Of a DNA stretch of 38,530 bases, positions 27,128-35,453 are shown piece by piece. Below the pieces are notes generated by a model. It worked only from the letters and a program-made list of their open reading frames with translations, searched no databases and was not told the DNA's origin. A program made the translations under genes and the position numbers. Position 1 is the first letter of the stretch; the number at the start of each line of letters is the position of its first letter. The stretch comes from Rhodocyclaceae bacterium. GTDB lineage: Bacteria; Pseudomonadota; Gammaproteobacteria; Burkholderiales; Rhodocyclaceae. Location of the stretch: NCBI GenBank assembly GCA_013426785.1, contig JACDZI010000025.1:1-38530 (forward strand), written 5' to 3'.

Positions 27128-28549
27128 TCACTTGGGAATGGCGTTGTTGCGGCGGGCATGCGCCATCACCACGGCGATGGCGGTCGAAGCGGTGCGGGTC
27201 TGTGCGGAGTCGGCCCGGCTGGTCAGCACGATCGGTACGCGCGCGCCGAGCACGATGCCGGCCGACAGCGCGTCGGCGAGGTATTCGAGCTGCTTGGCGA
27301 GCATATTGCCCGATTCGATGTCCGGCACCAGCAGGATGTCGGCCTGGCCGGCGACCACCGACTTGATGCCCTTGGTGCGCGCGGCGACCACCGAGATGGC
27401 GTTGTCGAAGGCGAGCGGACCGTCGAGGATGCCGCCCTTGATCTGGCCACGATCGGCCATTTTGCACAGCGCGGCGGCGTCGAGCGTGGCCTGCATGTCC
27501 GGGTTGACGGTTTCCACGGCGGCGAGGATAGCGACCTTCGGGTCAGCGATGTGCAGCATGCGCGCCAGGTCGATGGCGTTCTGCACGATGTCCACCTTGG
27601 TCACCAGCGTCGGCGCCACGTTGACGGCGGCATCGGTGATCAGCAACGGCCGTGGGTAGGTCGGTACGTCCATCATGAACACGTGGCTGATGCGCCGGTC
27701 GGTGCGCAGGCCGGTGGCCTTGTCGACCACTTCGCCCATCAGTTCGTCAGTATGCAAGGAGCCCTTCATCAGCGCCTCGACGAGTCCCTCGCGCGCCAAG
27801 GCGACGCCGGATTCCGCTGCGGCGTGGCTGTGCGGCACGTTGAGGAATTCGCAGCCATAGAGGTCGAGGTTCATTTCCTCGGCCAGCGCGCGAATCTTGT
27901 CCTCCGGGCCGACGAGGGTCGGTACGATCAGGCCGCGATCGCGTGCCAGCAGCGCGCCCTTCAGCGATTCCGTATCGCAGGGATGGATGACGGCCATCTG
28001 GATTGGACTGAGTCCCTGGGTGATTTCGAGCAGATGCTCGTAGCGCGATGATTTTGTCGCTGAGAGCTTGATTTCCGGCAGGGTGACCTTCGCCCGCTTG
28101 ATCTTGTCGGCCGGGGCGATGACTTCGGCGGTGCCGTGGATGACGCGCTCGTTATCCTGGTTGGTGCAATTGCAGTCGAACAGGATGTGACGATTGTGGT
28201 CGAACTTGCGCTTGCAGGTGACGGTGACCGTGAGTGTGTCGCCGACGCGCACCGAACGCTCGAAGTGCAGGCTCTGGTCGACATATTCGGTGCCGGGGCC
28301 GGGGAACTGCATGCCGAGGACATTTGAGAACAGCATGCCGCCCCACATGCCATGGGCGACGACTTCCCGGAACTGAGAGGAACGGGCATATTCGGGGTCG
28401 ACGTGGGTCGGGTTCATGTCGCCGGAGATGATGGCGAACATCTGGATGTCTTCCGGACGTAGCGTGCGCACCAGGGTGGAGACATCGCCGACCTGGATTT
28501 CGTCGTAAGTGCGGTTCTCGATGGTGTCGATCAGGGTGGGTTTATTCAT
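27128..28549 (-). CDS. bifunctional enoyl-CoA hydratase (MaoC) / phosphate acyltransferase (Pta/Ptb)
   Basis: A 473-residue fusion. Residues 1 to about 150 form a MaoC hotdog domain with FAIISGDMNPTHVDPEYA (hydratase motif with Asp and His) and FREVVAHGMWGGMLFSNVLG. Residues about 165-473 form a PTA_PTB domain: AVIHPCDTESLKGALLA, VDKATGLRTDRRISHVFMMD, LITDAAVNVAPTLVTKVDIV, GPLAFDNAISVVAARTKGI, and QADILLVPDIESGNMLAKQL. I chose ATG 28549 because the MaoC fold starts there and the upstream extension is a shadow of the peptidase gene. The acyltransferase converts acyl-CoA and phosphate to acyl phosphate for AckA. The fusion is known in databases as a bifunctional protein; the physiological substrate is uncertain. 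No strong Shine-Dalgarno element is visible. Confidence 0.93.
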   Translation of the reverse strand: MNKPTLIDTIENRTYDEIQVGDVSTLVRTLRPEDIQMFAIISGDMNPTHVDPEYARSSQFREVVAHGMWGGMLFSNVLGMQFPGPGTEYVDQSLHFERSVRVGDTLTVTVTCKRKFDHNRHILFDCNCTNQDNERVIHGTAEVIAPADKIKRAKVTLPEIKLSATKSSRYEHLLEITQGLSPIQMAVIHPCDTESLKGALLARDRGLIVPTLVGPEDKIRALAEEMNLDLYGCEFLNVPHSHAAAESGVALAREGLVEALMKGSLHTDELMGEVVDKATGLRTDRRISHVFMMDVPTYPRPLLITDAAVNVAPTLVTKVDIVQNAIDLARMLHIADPKVAILAAVETVNPDMQATLDAAALCKMADRGQIKGGILDGPLAFDNAISVVAARTKGIKSVVAGQADILLVPDIESGNMLAKQLEYLADALSAGIVLGARVPIVLTSRADSAQTRTASTAIAVVMAHARRNNAIPK

Positions 28550-28580
28550 GGGGTATGCAGTGTTCTTGGTAAGCAGAGCT

Positions 28581-29363
28581 TCATTCTTGCGCGTCTGATG
28601 TTGCAATGCAATAACGCAAAGGGTCCTGGCGATAGAAGTCGCGTAGTTGCCCATAGACCGCCGGGTATTCTGCGAGCAGCAGGTCGGGTGCCTCGAAGAA
28701 GACTTCGCTGGTGACAGCGAAGAATTCGGCCGGATGTTCCGCAGCATAAGAGTCGATGGCCGTGTCCTCTCCGGCATCGATGCGCCGGCATAAATCCTCG
28801 TAGGCGGGCGTAAAGGCGTCACGCCATTCAGCCTGATTCATGTCTTCATGCAGGGGCGGCATGCCATCGGTGTCGCCATTGCGCATGTCCAGCTTGTGGG
28901 CGAATTCGTGGATGACGATATTGACGTCGCCGACCTCGCCCATATTGGCAAACCATGACAACAGTAGCGGCCCGCCTTCCCAGGCTTCGCCGAGCACGGC
29001 ATCCTCGTATTCGTGGACGATGCCGTCCGCGTCGACCGTGTGGCGCGGGATGATGAAGTCGCCGGGATAGACGACGATGCCCACCCAGCCGTCGTACCAG
29101 TCGAGGCCGAGTTCGAGGATCGGCAGGCAGGCCTGTAGGGCGATGGAAAGCTGGATGGCAGCGGTGAGTTGCAGGTTCTGCGCACCGTTCCACTCCTTGG
29201 TGGCAATAAATTCGCTAGCCAGAGTCCTCAGGCGCTGGCGCTCGTTGTTATTCAGCCGGTCGAGGAAGGGCAGGGCGTATTCGGCTGCCTGCCACTGAAC
29301 CTCGCTAATAGCCAACCTGTCTGCCGCGCGTCGGCGGCGCCACGAACTGAAGCTAACGATCAT
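28581..29363 (-). CDS. M90-family zinc peptidase, MtfA-like
   Basis: A 260-residue protein of the MtfA/M90 group. The zinc site is NIVIHEFAHKLDMRNGDTDG (HEFAH). Other family landmarks are LTAAIQLSIALQACLPILEL, YPGDFIIPR, GPLLLSWFANMG and AAEHPAEFFAVTSEVFFEAP. MtfA in E. coli is an aminopeptidase that also sequesters the repressor Mlc and so affects glucose uptake. Whether that applies here is unknown. I chose ATG 29363 (MIVSFSSWRRRR), overlapping the EamA stop as ATGA (29360-29363). The much longer open frame seen upstream is antisense/out-of-frame sequence of the permease gene. Confidence 0.92.
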   Translation of the reverse strand: MIVSFSSWRRRRAADRLAISEVQWQAAEYALPFLDRLNNNERQRLRTLASEFIATKEWNGAQNLQLTAAIQLSIALQACLPILELGLDWYDGWVGIVVYPGDFIIPRHTVDADGIVHEYEDAVLGEAWEGGPLLLSWFANMGEVGDVNIVIHEFAHKLDMRNGDTDGMPPLHEDMNQAEWRDAFTPAYEDLCRRIDAGEDTAIDSYAAEHPAEFFAVTSEVFFEAPDLLLAEYPAVYGQLRDFYRQDPLRYCIATSDAQE

Positions 29364-30250
29364 CTTCGCAGGTTGCGCACGGTGGTCAGGAAAATACCGC
29401 CGAAGATCAGGGCGATACCGATGAAGTGAAATCGCATCAGTTGCTCGCCGAGGAAGATGGCGGCGAGGAGGATGCCGAAGGCCGGCATGAGGTGGATGAA
29501 CAATCCGGCGCGCGAGGCACCCAGCGTTTCCACGCCTTTGTTCCAGAAGATGAAGCCGAGGAAGGCCGGGAAGACGCCGGCATAGCCGATGGCCAGCCAG
29601 GCGTTCACCGACGGCGTAATGTGGCGGCCGCCGGACAGTTCGATCAGATAGAGCGGCAAGGTCGCCAGCACGCCGATGGTGGCGATGGCGAACAGGAAAG
29701 CCAGCGGATGGGTAGCGGGCCGTTTCGGTAGCAGCAGCGTATAGATGGCCCAGGCGAAGACGGACAGCAGGATCCAGACATCGCCGAGGTTGAGGCGCAA
29801 CTGCATGAGCGTTTGAAATTCGCCACGGGCCACGATGGTGACCACGCCGATCAGCGAGGCAAGGATGCCGATGCCCTCGACCGGCTGTAGTCGCTTGCCT
29901 TGGAAGATCCACGCCAGGGCGACGATGACGATCGGAATGAAAGAGTTGAGCAAGAGGCCGTTGATGGCCTCGGTCTGCTGCAGGCCGATATAGGTGAGCG
30001 CGTTATAGAGGCAGGTGCCGAGGATGCCGAGGATGACCAGCCAGCGCCAGTTGGCCAGCAGAACGGTGCGGTCGCGTTTCAGGTAAGGCCAGGCGAAAGG
30101 CAGCAAACAGGCCAGCGCGATGATCCAGCGCCAGAACGACAGGGCGATCGGTGGCACGTCGGCGCGCATGCCGCGCCCGACGATCCAGTTGCCGGCCCAG
30201 AACAGGTTAGCGAGGGTCAGCAGCAGATAGGGTGATGGATGCAGTTTCAT
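29360..30250 (-). CDS. EamA/DMT-family permease
   Basis: A 296-residue membrane protein with about ten helices arranged as two EamA repeats: LLLTLANLFWAGNWIVGRGM begins the first, and LGDVWILLSVFAWAIYTLLL begins the second. It ends with FHFIGIALIFGGIFLTTVRN. Members export amino acids or other metabolites; the substrate is not deducible. I chose ATG 30250 because the first helix begins right after MKLHPSPY. The stop overlaps the start of the M90 peptidase, indicating coupled translation. A hairpin at 30265-30286 lies 14 nt before the start, so its transcription is probably separated from the parvulin operon upstream. Confidence 0.93.
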   Translation of the reverse strand: MKLHPSPYLLLTLANLFWAGNWIVGRGMRADVPPIALSFWRWIIALACLLPFAWPYLKRDRTVLLANWRWLVILGILGTCLYNALTYIGLQQTEAINGLLLNSFIPIVIVALAWIFQGKRLQPVEGIGILASLIGVVTIVARGEFQTLMQLRLNLGDVWILLSVFAWAIYTLLLPKRPATHPLAFLFAIATIGVLATLPLYLIELSGGRHITPSVNAWLAIGYAGVFPAFLGFIFWNKGVETLGASRAGLFIHLMPAFGILLAAIFLGEQLMRFHFIGIALIFGGIFLTTVRNLRR

Positions 30251-30264
30251 GGGGTTGAACTGAT

Positions 30265-30286
30265 AACGGGGACCGAAGTCCCCGTT
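30265..30286 (-). terminator. cUUCGg hairpin after the parvulin gene
   Basis: AACGGGGAC-CGAA-GTCCCCGTT on the plus strand is a 9-bp perfect stem. On the minus strand the loop reads TTCG closed by C-G, the extra-stable tetraloop. It is 31 nt beyond the parvulin stop. The minus-strand T-run is short, while TTTT follows on the plus strand, so it could work in either direction. It could also act as an attenuator ahead of the EamA gene. Confidence 0.7.
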
Positions 30287-30292
30287 TTGAGA

Positions 30293-30316
30293 GCCGCCCT
30301 GCCGGCGCCGACTTTT
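30293..30316 (-). repeat. 24-nt interspersed repeat, copy 8 (two mismatches)
   Basis: Differs from the consensus at two positions. It begins one nucleotide after the parvulin stop codon, in sense orientation (TAA-C-AAAAGTCGG), between the stop and the terminator hairpin. Confidence 0.85.
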
Positions 30317-30317
30317 G

Positions 30318-31109
30318 TTATTCGACCTTGGCTTTGGCGCGCAGGTCGAGGATGTGCTTTTCGACCGCCTGCTGGCGCATGCGCTGGATGATCTGCGGCT
30401 TGACTTCGTCGAACGGCGGCGTCTTGAGTTCGCGGACGTCGTCGAGCTGGATGACGTGCCAGCCGAAGCTGCTCTGTACCGGTGCCTGGGTATATTGGCC
30501 GGGCTGAAGCTTGACCATCGCTTCGGCAAAGGGCGGTACATAGCTGGCCTTGTTGGCCCAGCCGAGGTCGCCACCACGTTCCTTGGAGCCTGGGTCCTTC
30601 GAGGCTTTGGCGAGTTCATCGAACTTGCCGCCCTTGTTCAGGCTGACGATGATGTCCTTCGCTTCGCTTTCTTTCTCGACCAAGATGTGGCGGGCCTTGT
30701 ATTCCTTGTCGCCGACCGCAGTCCTGATGCTGTCGAATTCCTTCATCACATCGGCATCGGAAATCTTGACGTTGCGGGCATATTCGTTGAGGTAGGCACC
30801 GATCACCACCCCCTGGCGGGCAAGATCAAGCTGGGCCTGTACTTCCGCCTTCTTGTCGATGCCCTTCTTGCTGGCTTCCTGGGCCAGTATTTCACGCCGC
30901 ACCAGTTCTTCGCGGACGGCGTTCTGCAGTTCCGGCGTATTGGCCTGACCTTGGGAAAGCTGGTTGGCCATCAGGACATTGGCGCGAGCGACGGGGATGG
31001 CTTTGCCGTTTACCGTGGCGACCGACTTGGCATCGGCCGCAAAAACAGGAGCAGCAGCAAAGGCGGTGACAAGGGCGAGCAGGGAAGCGGAGCGGATGGC
31101 GTGTCTCAT
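30318..31109 (-). CDS. periplasmic parvulin-type peptidyl-prolyl cis-trans isomerase
   Basis: A 263-residue exported folding factor. The signal peptide is RSASLLALVTAFAAAPVFA followed by ADAKS. The N-terminal SurA/PrsA-like helical chaperone region contains VATVNGKAIPVARAN and VREELVRREILAQEA. The rotamase domain (about residues 135-230) shows KARHILVEKESEAKDIIVSL, KDPGSKERGGDLGWA and QSSFGWHVIQLDDVRE. Length is typical of betaproteobacterial PpiC/PrsA-like proteins. It is last in the msrB-yciB-yciI-bolA cluster, 36 nt after bolA, and is followed by a repeat copy and a hairpin terminator. Confidence 0.94.
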   Translation of the reverse strand: MRHAIRSASLLALVTAFAAAPVFAADAKSVATVNGKAIPVARANVLMANQLSQGQANTPELQNAVREELVRREILAQEASKKGIDKKAEVQAQLDLARQGVVIGAYLNEYARNVKISDADVMKEFDSIRTAVGDKEYKARHILVEKESEAKDIIVSLNKGGKFDELAKASKDPGSKERGGDLGWANKASYVPPFAEAMVKLQPGQYTQAPVQSSFGWHVIQLDDVRELKTPPFDEVKPQIIQRMRQQAVEKHILDLRAKAKVE

Positions 31110-31145
31110 GTTTGTCCTGATGTTGGGTTGGGATCAGTGTGTCTG

Positions 31146-31400
31146 TTATTCGGGGGTTCTGGCATCGATGCTCAGGGCATGGATACCCTGATCCATCAGA
31201 CTGCTGACGGCATCATACACCAGGCGATGGCGCTGAACGGTAGACAGGCCGGCGAAGCGGGCGGAGACGATGCGGACGGCAAAATGCCCCCCTTTTTGCG
31301 CGCCGGCATGGCCGGCATGCTGGGCGCTGTCGTCGCGGATTTCGAGTAGCAGTGGATCGAGTACTGCCAGTTGCTGGCGCAGGGCGTCGGCCATGCTCAT
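31146..31400 (-). CDS. BolA-family protein
   Basis: An 84-residue BolA-like protein: [20 protein letters not shown] with [19 protein letters not shown] is the family core, and [15 protein letters not shown] the end. BolA proteins partner with monothiol glutaredoxins in iron-sulfur trafficking or act as regulators. The ATG overlaps the yciI stop (ATGA, 31397-31400), so the longer start is favoured over a second ATG two codons in. Confidence 0.93.
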   Translation of the reverse strand: MSMADALRQQLAVLDPLLLEIRDDSAQHAGHAGAQKGGHFAVRIVSARFAGLSTVQRHRLVYDAVSSLMDQGIHALSIDARTPE

Positions 31401-31696
31401 GGCAGCACCTTCTTGAAGGGCTTGACGCTAATCCGCGCATAGACGCCGGCCGCGACGTAGGGGTCGGCATCCGCCCAGGCCTGCGCATCAACCAGCGAGG
31501 GAAATTCGGCCACGATCAGGCTGCCGGAGAAACCGGCCGGGCCGGGATCGGGGCTGTCGATGGCCGGGCAGGGGCCAGCGAGGATCAGGCGACCCTCGGC
31601 TTGAAGTGCCTGCAGGCGGTCGAGATGGGCCGGTCGGGCGGCGAGTCGCTGTTGCAGCGAGTCGGCGTTGTCTTCACTATGAATCATGTAGAGCAT
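31397..31696 (-). CDS. YciI family protein
   Basis: A 99-residue YCII-domain protein: [20 protein letters not shown] at the start with the typical [19 protein letters not shown], and [20 protein letters not shown] near the end. The ferredoxin-like fold has a conserved His-Asp pair of unclear enzymatic role. The gene begins directly after the yciB stop and overlaps bolA, the usual conserved order. Confidence 0.93.
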   Translation of the reverse strand: MLYMIHSEDNADSLQQRLAARPAHLDRLQALQAEGRLILAGPCPAIDSPDPGPAGFSGSLIVAEFPSLVDAQAWADADPYVAAGVYARISVKPFKKVLP

Positions 31697-32248
31697 CTAG
31701 GGGGTGTCCTTTTTTGTTTCTTCGGGTTCGATATATTTGGCGAGCAGCAGCCCCTGGGCGACGATGAACAGGAGCATCAGGCCCATGCCGCCGAACAGCT
31801 TGAAATTGACCCAGTCGGACTCGCTGAAGTTGAAGGCGACATACAGGTTGAGCACGCCCATCACGGCAAAGAAGGCGACCCAGGCGAGATTGAGCCTGGC
31901 CCACAGCGCATCCGGAAGGCTGACCTGGGCTTCCATCATCGTACGGATGAGATTTTTCTTGAAGAGCAGTGCCGAACCGAGCAGGACGGTGGCGAACAGC
32001 CAGTAGAGCACCGTCGGCTTCCACATGATGAAGGTCGGATCGCGCAGGATCAGCGTCATGCCACCGAAGACCACGATCAGGCCGAGGCTGACCCAAAGCA
32101 TCTTGTCGACCTTGCCGTGGCGGAAATGTACCCAGCCGATCTGAGCGAAAGTCGCAGCGATGGCGACGCCGGTTGCCGCGTAGATACCCGCGAACTTGTA
32201 GGTCGCGAAGAACAGGATGATCGGAAACAGGTCGAAGAGGAACTTCAT
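31697..32248 (-). CDS. yciB: septation protein A / intermembrane protein YciB
   Basis: A 183-residue inner-membrane protein with about five helices: [79 protein letters not shown] and [28 protein letters not shown] and [13 protein letters not shown] are family hallmarks. YciB (IspZ) affects cell-envelope integrity and septation. It starts 11 nt after the msrB stop. Confidence 0.95.
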   Translation of the reverse strand: MKFLFDLFPIILFFATYKFAGIYAATGVAIAATFAQIGWVHFRHGKVDKMLWVSLGLIVVFGGMTLILRDPTFIMWKPTVLYWLFATVLLGSALLFKKNLIRTMMEAQVSLPDALWARLNLAWVAFFAVMGVLNLYVAFNFSESDWVNFKLFGGMGLMLLFIVAQGLLLAKYIEPEETKKDTP

Positions 32249-32259
32249 GGTTGATCAGT

Positions 32260-32649
32260 TTACTTGGGTTCCAGTTTCAGCGAAACGGAGTTGATGCAAT
32301 AGCGCAGTCCAGTCGGGCGCGGGCCGTCGGGAAAAACGTGGCCCAGGTGCGCGCCGCACTGCTGGCACATGACTTCGGTGCGCAGCATGCCTTGGGTGGA
32401 ATCGCGGGCTTCGGCGATGTTGCCGTCCACTTTCAACTGAAAGAAACTTGGCCAGCCGCAACCGGCATCGAACTTGTGGGCGGCATCGAAGAGCGGTGCG
32501 CCACAACAGATGCAGACATAGGTGCCGGGATCAGTGCAGTTCCAGTATTCACCGGTGAAGGGGCGCTCGGTGCCTTTCTGGCGGGTGACGTAATACTGCT
32601 CGGGCGTGAGGCGGGCCTGCCAGTTTGCCTGCTTATAATCGTTTTCCAT
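32260..32649 (-). CDS. msrB: peptide-methionine (R)-S-oxide reductase
   Basis: A 129-residue MsrB repairing oxidised methionine. Zinc-binding pairs are CICCGAPLF and [10 protein letters not shown], and the catalytic Cys is in [25 protein letters not shown] is the substrate-site signature. I chose ATG 32649 ([10 protein letters not shown]) because AGAGGA lies about 5 nt upstream. An ATG at 32670 would add seven residues and overlap the dadA start. First gene of the msrB-yciB-yciI-bolA-parvulin cluster, divergent from dadA with only 19 nt between start codons. Confidence 0.95.
   Translation of the reverse strand: MENDYKQANWQARLTPEQYYVTRQKGTERPFTGEYWNCTDPGTYVCICCGAPLFDAAHKFDAGCGWPSFFQLKVDGNIAEARDSTQGMLRTEVMCQQCGAHLGHVFPDGPRPTGLRYCINSVSLKLEPK
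32634..32639 (+). promoter_or_regulatory. candidate -10 box of dadA inside msrB
   Basis: A perfect TATAAT followed by CGT, 29 nt upstream of the dadA ATG, the same distance as the frdA and prfC boxes. It lies within the first codons of the divergent msrB gene. No good -35 is visible. Confidence 0.38.
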
Positions 32650-32668
32650 TTGTTCCTCTTGTGTTGGC

Positions 32669-33916
32669 ATGCGCATTGTAGTGCTCGGAGCAGGTTTGAT
32701 CGGCGTAGCCTCGGCATGGTTCCTGGCCGAGGATGGCCATGAGGTCGTCGTGATCGATCGCCAGCCCGGCCCCGGCCTGGAGACCAGCTTTGCCAATGGC
32801 GGACAGATCTCGACCAGCCATGCCGAACCTTGGGCCAACCCGTCGGCACCCCGAAGAATTCTCAAGTGGCTGGGCCGCGAGGATTCTCCCCTGCTGTGGC
32901 GGCTTCGCGCCGATCCGGCCCAGTGGGCCTGGGGTCTGCGCTTCCTGCGCGAATGCAGCCCGCAGCGTACCCGCGCCAACATTCGTTCCATTCTCGCCCT
33001 GGCACTGGACAGTCGGGCAAGGGTGAAGCAGTTGCGCCGCGAACTGGGTCTGAAATACGACTGCCTGGAGCGCGGCATCCTGCATTACTACACCGATTCG
33101 GCCGAGTTCGAGCACGCCGTTACCCAGGCGGCGCTGATGCGCGAATTCGGCTGCGAACGCGTGGCCAAGACGGCCGCGGAGTGCGTCGCCATCGAACCGG
33201 CACTGGCGCAGTCGACCTTGCCCATCGTTGGCGGTACATTCACGGCCGACGACGAGTCCGGCGATGCCTGCCAATTCACCCAAACACTGGCGGGACACTG
33301 CGCTGAGCGCGGGGTGGAGTTTCGCCATGGCACCGAGGTGGCCGGATGCGAGCAGGAAAAAGGGCGCTTCGCCGCCGTGCGCCTCGCGGAAGGCAGTCAC
33401 GTTCCAGCCGATGCCTGCGTGGTTGCCCTCGGCAGTTACACCGCACAGTGGCTCAAGCCATTGGGAATTTCCATTCCGGTCTATCCCGCCAAGGGTTATT
33501 CGATCACCATTCCGCTTGCCCCCGACCGGCCTGCACCGGAAGTCAGTCTGATCGACGATGGTGCCAAGCTCGTCTATTCCCGCCTCGGCCAGCGCCTGCG
33601 CGTGGCGGGTACCGCCGAATTTGCCGGCCATGACCTGAGCCTGAATCCGGCCCGCATTGCCCCCCTGATCGATCGTGTGCGCGCAATTTTTCCGCCGCTC
33701 GAAGTGCGCGAAGATTCTTGCGAGCCGTGGGCCGGGCTGCGGCCGGCTACGCCCAGCAATGTGCCGCTGATCGGCCCGACCCGCGTGCCGGGGCTGTACC
33801 TCAATACTGGCCATGGCACCTTGGGCTGGACCATGGCGGTCGGCTCGGGACAACTACTGGCCGACCTGATCGCCCGCCGCGCGCCGGCCATCGATGCCCG
33901 TCCCTACCTTCCTTGA
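32669..33916 (+). CDS. dadA: D-amino acid dehydrogenase
   Basis: A 415-residue FAD-dependent dehydrogenase oxidising D-amino acids (typically D-alanine) to 2-oxo acids and passing electrons to the quinone pool. The FAD motif is [20 protein letters not shown], followed by [20 protein letters not shown] and WGLRFLREC, all typical of DadA. The C-terminal FAD region has [20 protein letters not shown] and [20 protein letters not shown]. Length is near the usual value. No alr/dadX racemase is adjacent. Confidence 0.95.
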   Translation: MRIVVLGAGLIGVASAWFLAEDGHEVVVIDRQPGPGLETSFANGGQISTSHAEPWANPSAPRRILKWLGREDSPLLWRLRADPAQWAWGLRFLRECSPQRTRANIRSILALALDSRARVKQLRRELGLKYDCLERGILHYYTDSAEFEHAVTQAALMREFGCERVAKTAAECVAIEPALAQSTLPIVGGTFTADDESGDACQFTQTLAGHCAERGVEFRHGTEVAGCEQEKGRFAAVRLAEGSHVPADACVVALGSYTAQWLKPLGISIPVYPAKGYSITIPLAPDRPAPEVSLIDDGAKLVYSRLGQRLRVAGTAEFAGHDLSLNPARIAPLIDRVRAIFPPLEVREDSCEPWAGLRPATPSNVPLIGPTRVPGLYLNTGHGTLGWTMAVGSGQLLADLIARRAPAIDARPYLP

Positions 33917-33925
33917 GAGCTAGCC

Positions 33926-34303
33926 ATGCCTGCACCCAAGACGCCCGATCATGCCCGTCTAGACCAACTCGTCGCCGACGTCCGGCGCACAGCAGAACGA
34001 CGCGAAAAGGACTACCGTGAACAAGCGCTCAAAATTTACCCGTGGATCTGCGGACGCTGTGCCCGTGAGTTCACCCAGGCCAACCTGCGCGAACTGACGG
34101 TGCACCACCGCGACCACAATCATGACAACAATCCGTCCGACGGCAGCAACTGGGAACTGCTCTGCCTGTATTGCCATGACAACGAACACCAGAAACAAAT
34201 CGAAGCCAGTGCCGGCCGCAGCATCGAGACAAACCGCGGCTCCCTGGCGTCCCATTCGCCGTTTGCCGATCTGAAGGCCTTGCTGCAGAAGGATCGCAAA
34301 TAA
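33926..34303 (+). CDS. YajD-like HNH nuclease
   Basis: A 125-residue HNH-domain protein. Zinc pairs are in WICGRCAREF and LCLYCHDNEH, and the HNH core is ELTVHHRDHNHDNNPSDGSN. The remainder matches YajD of gamma/betaproteobacteria, whose role is unknown. It begins 9 nt after the dadA stop with a GAGAG element upstream, so it may be co-transcribed with dadA. Confidence 0.92.
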   Translation: MPAPKTPDHARLDQLVADVRRTAERREKDYREQALKIYPWICGRCAREFTQANLRELTVHHRDHNHDNNPSDGSNWELLCLYCHDNEHQKQIEASAGRSIETNRGSLASHSPFADLKALLQKDRK

Positions 34304-34335
34304 CACCGAAGACAAACCCATACAGGAGACTCCCC

Positions 34336-35421
34336 ATGCCCACGCTTTTCGACTCCGTCCAGATCGGCGACATTGCCCTCGCAAACCGCATCGTCATGGC
34401 GCCCCTGACACGCAACCGCGCCACGGACGGCTTGCCCGGCCCGCTGACCGTCGAGTATTACCGCCAGCGCGCCAGTGCCGGCCTGATCATCTCCGAAGCC
34501 AGCCAGATCAGCCCGATGGCGCAGGGTTACCTCGATACGCCCGGCATCCACTCGCCGGAGCAGGTCGCGGCCTGGCGCACGGTAACGGACGCGGTGCATG
34601 CGGCCGGCGGCCGCATCGTCATTCAGCTCTGGCACGTCGGCCGCATCTCGCATGTGTCGCTGCTGCCCGGCGGGGCGTCGCCCGTTTCGTCCACCAACCG
34701 CCAATCGCCGGCCATGACCTTCACCCGCGAGGGCTTTGTGCCGGTATCCGCGCCACGTGCCCTGCGTGACGACGAACTGCCCGGACTGATTACTGACTAC
34801 GTCACGGCGGCGCAGAACGCAATCGATGCCGGCTTCGACGGCGTGGAGATCCATGCTGCCAATACCTACTTGCTCGAACAGTTCCTGCGCGACAGCATCA
34901 ACGATCGCAGCGGTCCTTACGGTGGCAGCATCGCCAACCGCACGCGACTGCTGGTCGAGGTGGTGGAGGCCGTCACGCAAAAAGTCGGCGCTGGCAGGAC
35001 GGCGATCCGCATCAGCCCGATGACCACTTTTGGGAACACGGCAGCGCTCGACAGCGATCCGCAGGCCCTCTACAACCATGTGGTCGAGCAACTGGCCCGC
35101 TTCAAGCTGGCCTACCTGCACGTGATCGAGGGCGAGACCGGCGGCCCCCGCCTGCCTGACGTGGCCGTGCCCTTCGACTATGCGGCGTTGCGCAGTCGCT
35201 GGCCGGGCGCCTGGATGATCAACAACGGCTATTCACTGGCCGACGCGCTCGCCGCCGTCGACAGCGGTGCGGCCGATCTGGTCGCCTTCGGCCGGTACTT
35301 CATTGCCAATCCGGACCTGGTGCGACGCCTGCGCGAAGATGCTCCCCTCAATGCGCTGCGCGCCGACAAGCTTTACGGGGGCGCCGCCGAGGGCTACACC
35401 GATTACCCCACGCTCGACTGA
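34336..35421 (+). CDS. alkene reductase of the old yellow enzyme family
   Basis: A 361-residue FMN enzyme, NemA-like, using NAD(P)H to reduce activated C=C bonds, quinones or nitro esters. Motifs: NRIVMAPLTRNRA at the FMN site, QLWHVGRISH, GFDGVEIHAANTYLLEQFLR, RSGPYGGSIANRTRLL and FGRYFIANPDLVRRL. A Shine-Dalgarno element, AGGAG, lies 7 nt upstream of the ATG. The segment TQKVGAGRTAIRISP, where relatives have something like GADRVGVRISP, is encoded by an exact copy of the interspersed repeat. An alcohol dehydrogenase follows after 32 nt, perhaps forming an aldehyde/enone detoxification pair (inference). Confidence 0.95.
   Translation: MPTLFDSVQIGDIALANRIVMAPLTRNRATDGLPGPLTVEYYRQRASAGLIISEASQISPMAQGYLDTPGIHSPEQVAAWRTVTDAVHAAGGRIVIQLWHVGRISHVSLLPGGASPVSSTNRQSPAMTFTREGFVPVSAPRALRDDELPGLITDYVTAAQNAIDAGFDGVEIHAANTYLLEQFLRDSINDRSGPYGGSIANRTRLLVEVVEAVTQKVGAGRTAIRISPMTTFGNTAALDSDPQALYNHVVEQLARFKLAYLHVIEGETGGPRLPDVAVPFDYAALRSRWPGAWMINNGYSLADALAAVDSGAADLVAFGRYFIANPDLVRRLREDAPLNALRADKLYGGAAEGYTDYPTLD
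34980..35003 (+). repeat. 24-nt interspersed repeat, copy 9 (inside the alkene reductase gene)
   Basis: Exact consensus copy (A at R) read in frame as KVGAGRTA, the same frame used by copy 4 in the methyltransferase. It falls on a moderately conserved loop just before the RISP strand, so it replaced or coincided with native codons rather than adding length. Confidence 0.9.
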
Positions 35422-35453
35422 CCAACCCGCAGCGAACCCACCAGGAATCAACC

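Noticed and set aside
25936-27159. Longer ackA start adding 13 residues
   Set aside because: The added residues are not typical and ATG 27120 gives the conserved STALLTLNAGSSS start close to the upstream stop.
28581-29912. 443-codon frame containing the M90 peptidase
   Set aside because: The first part is an out-of-frame reading of the EamA permease gene; the real start overlaps the EamA stop as ATGA.
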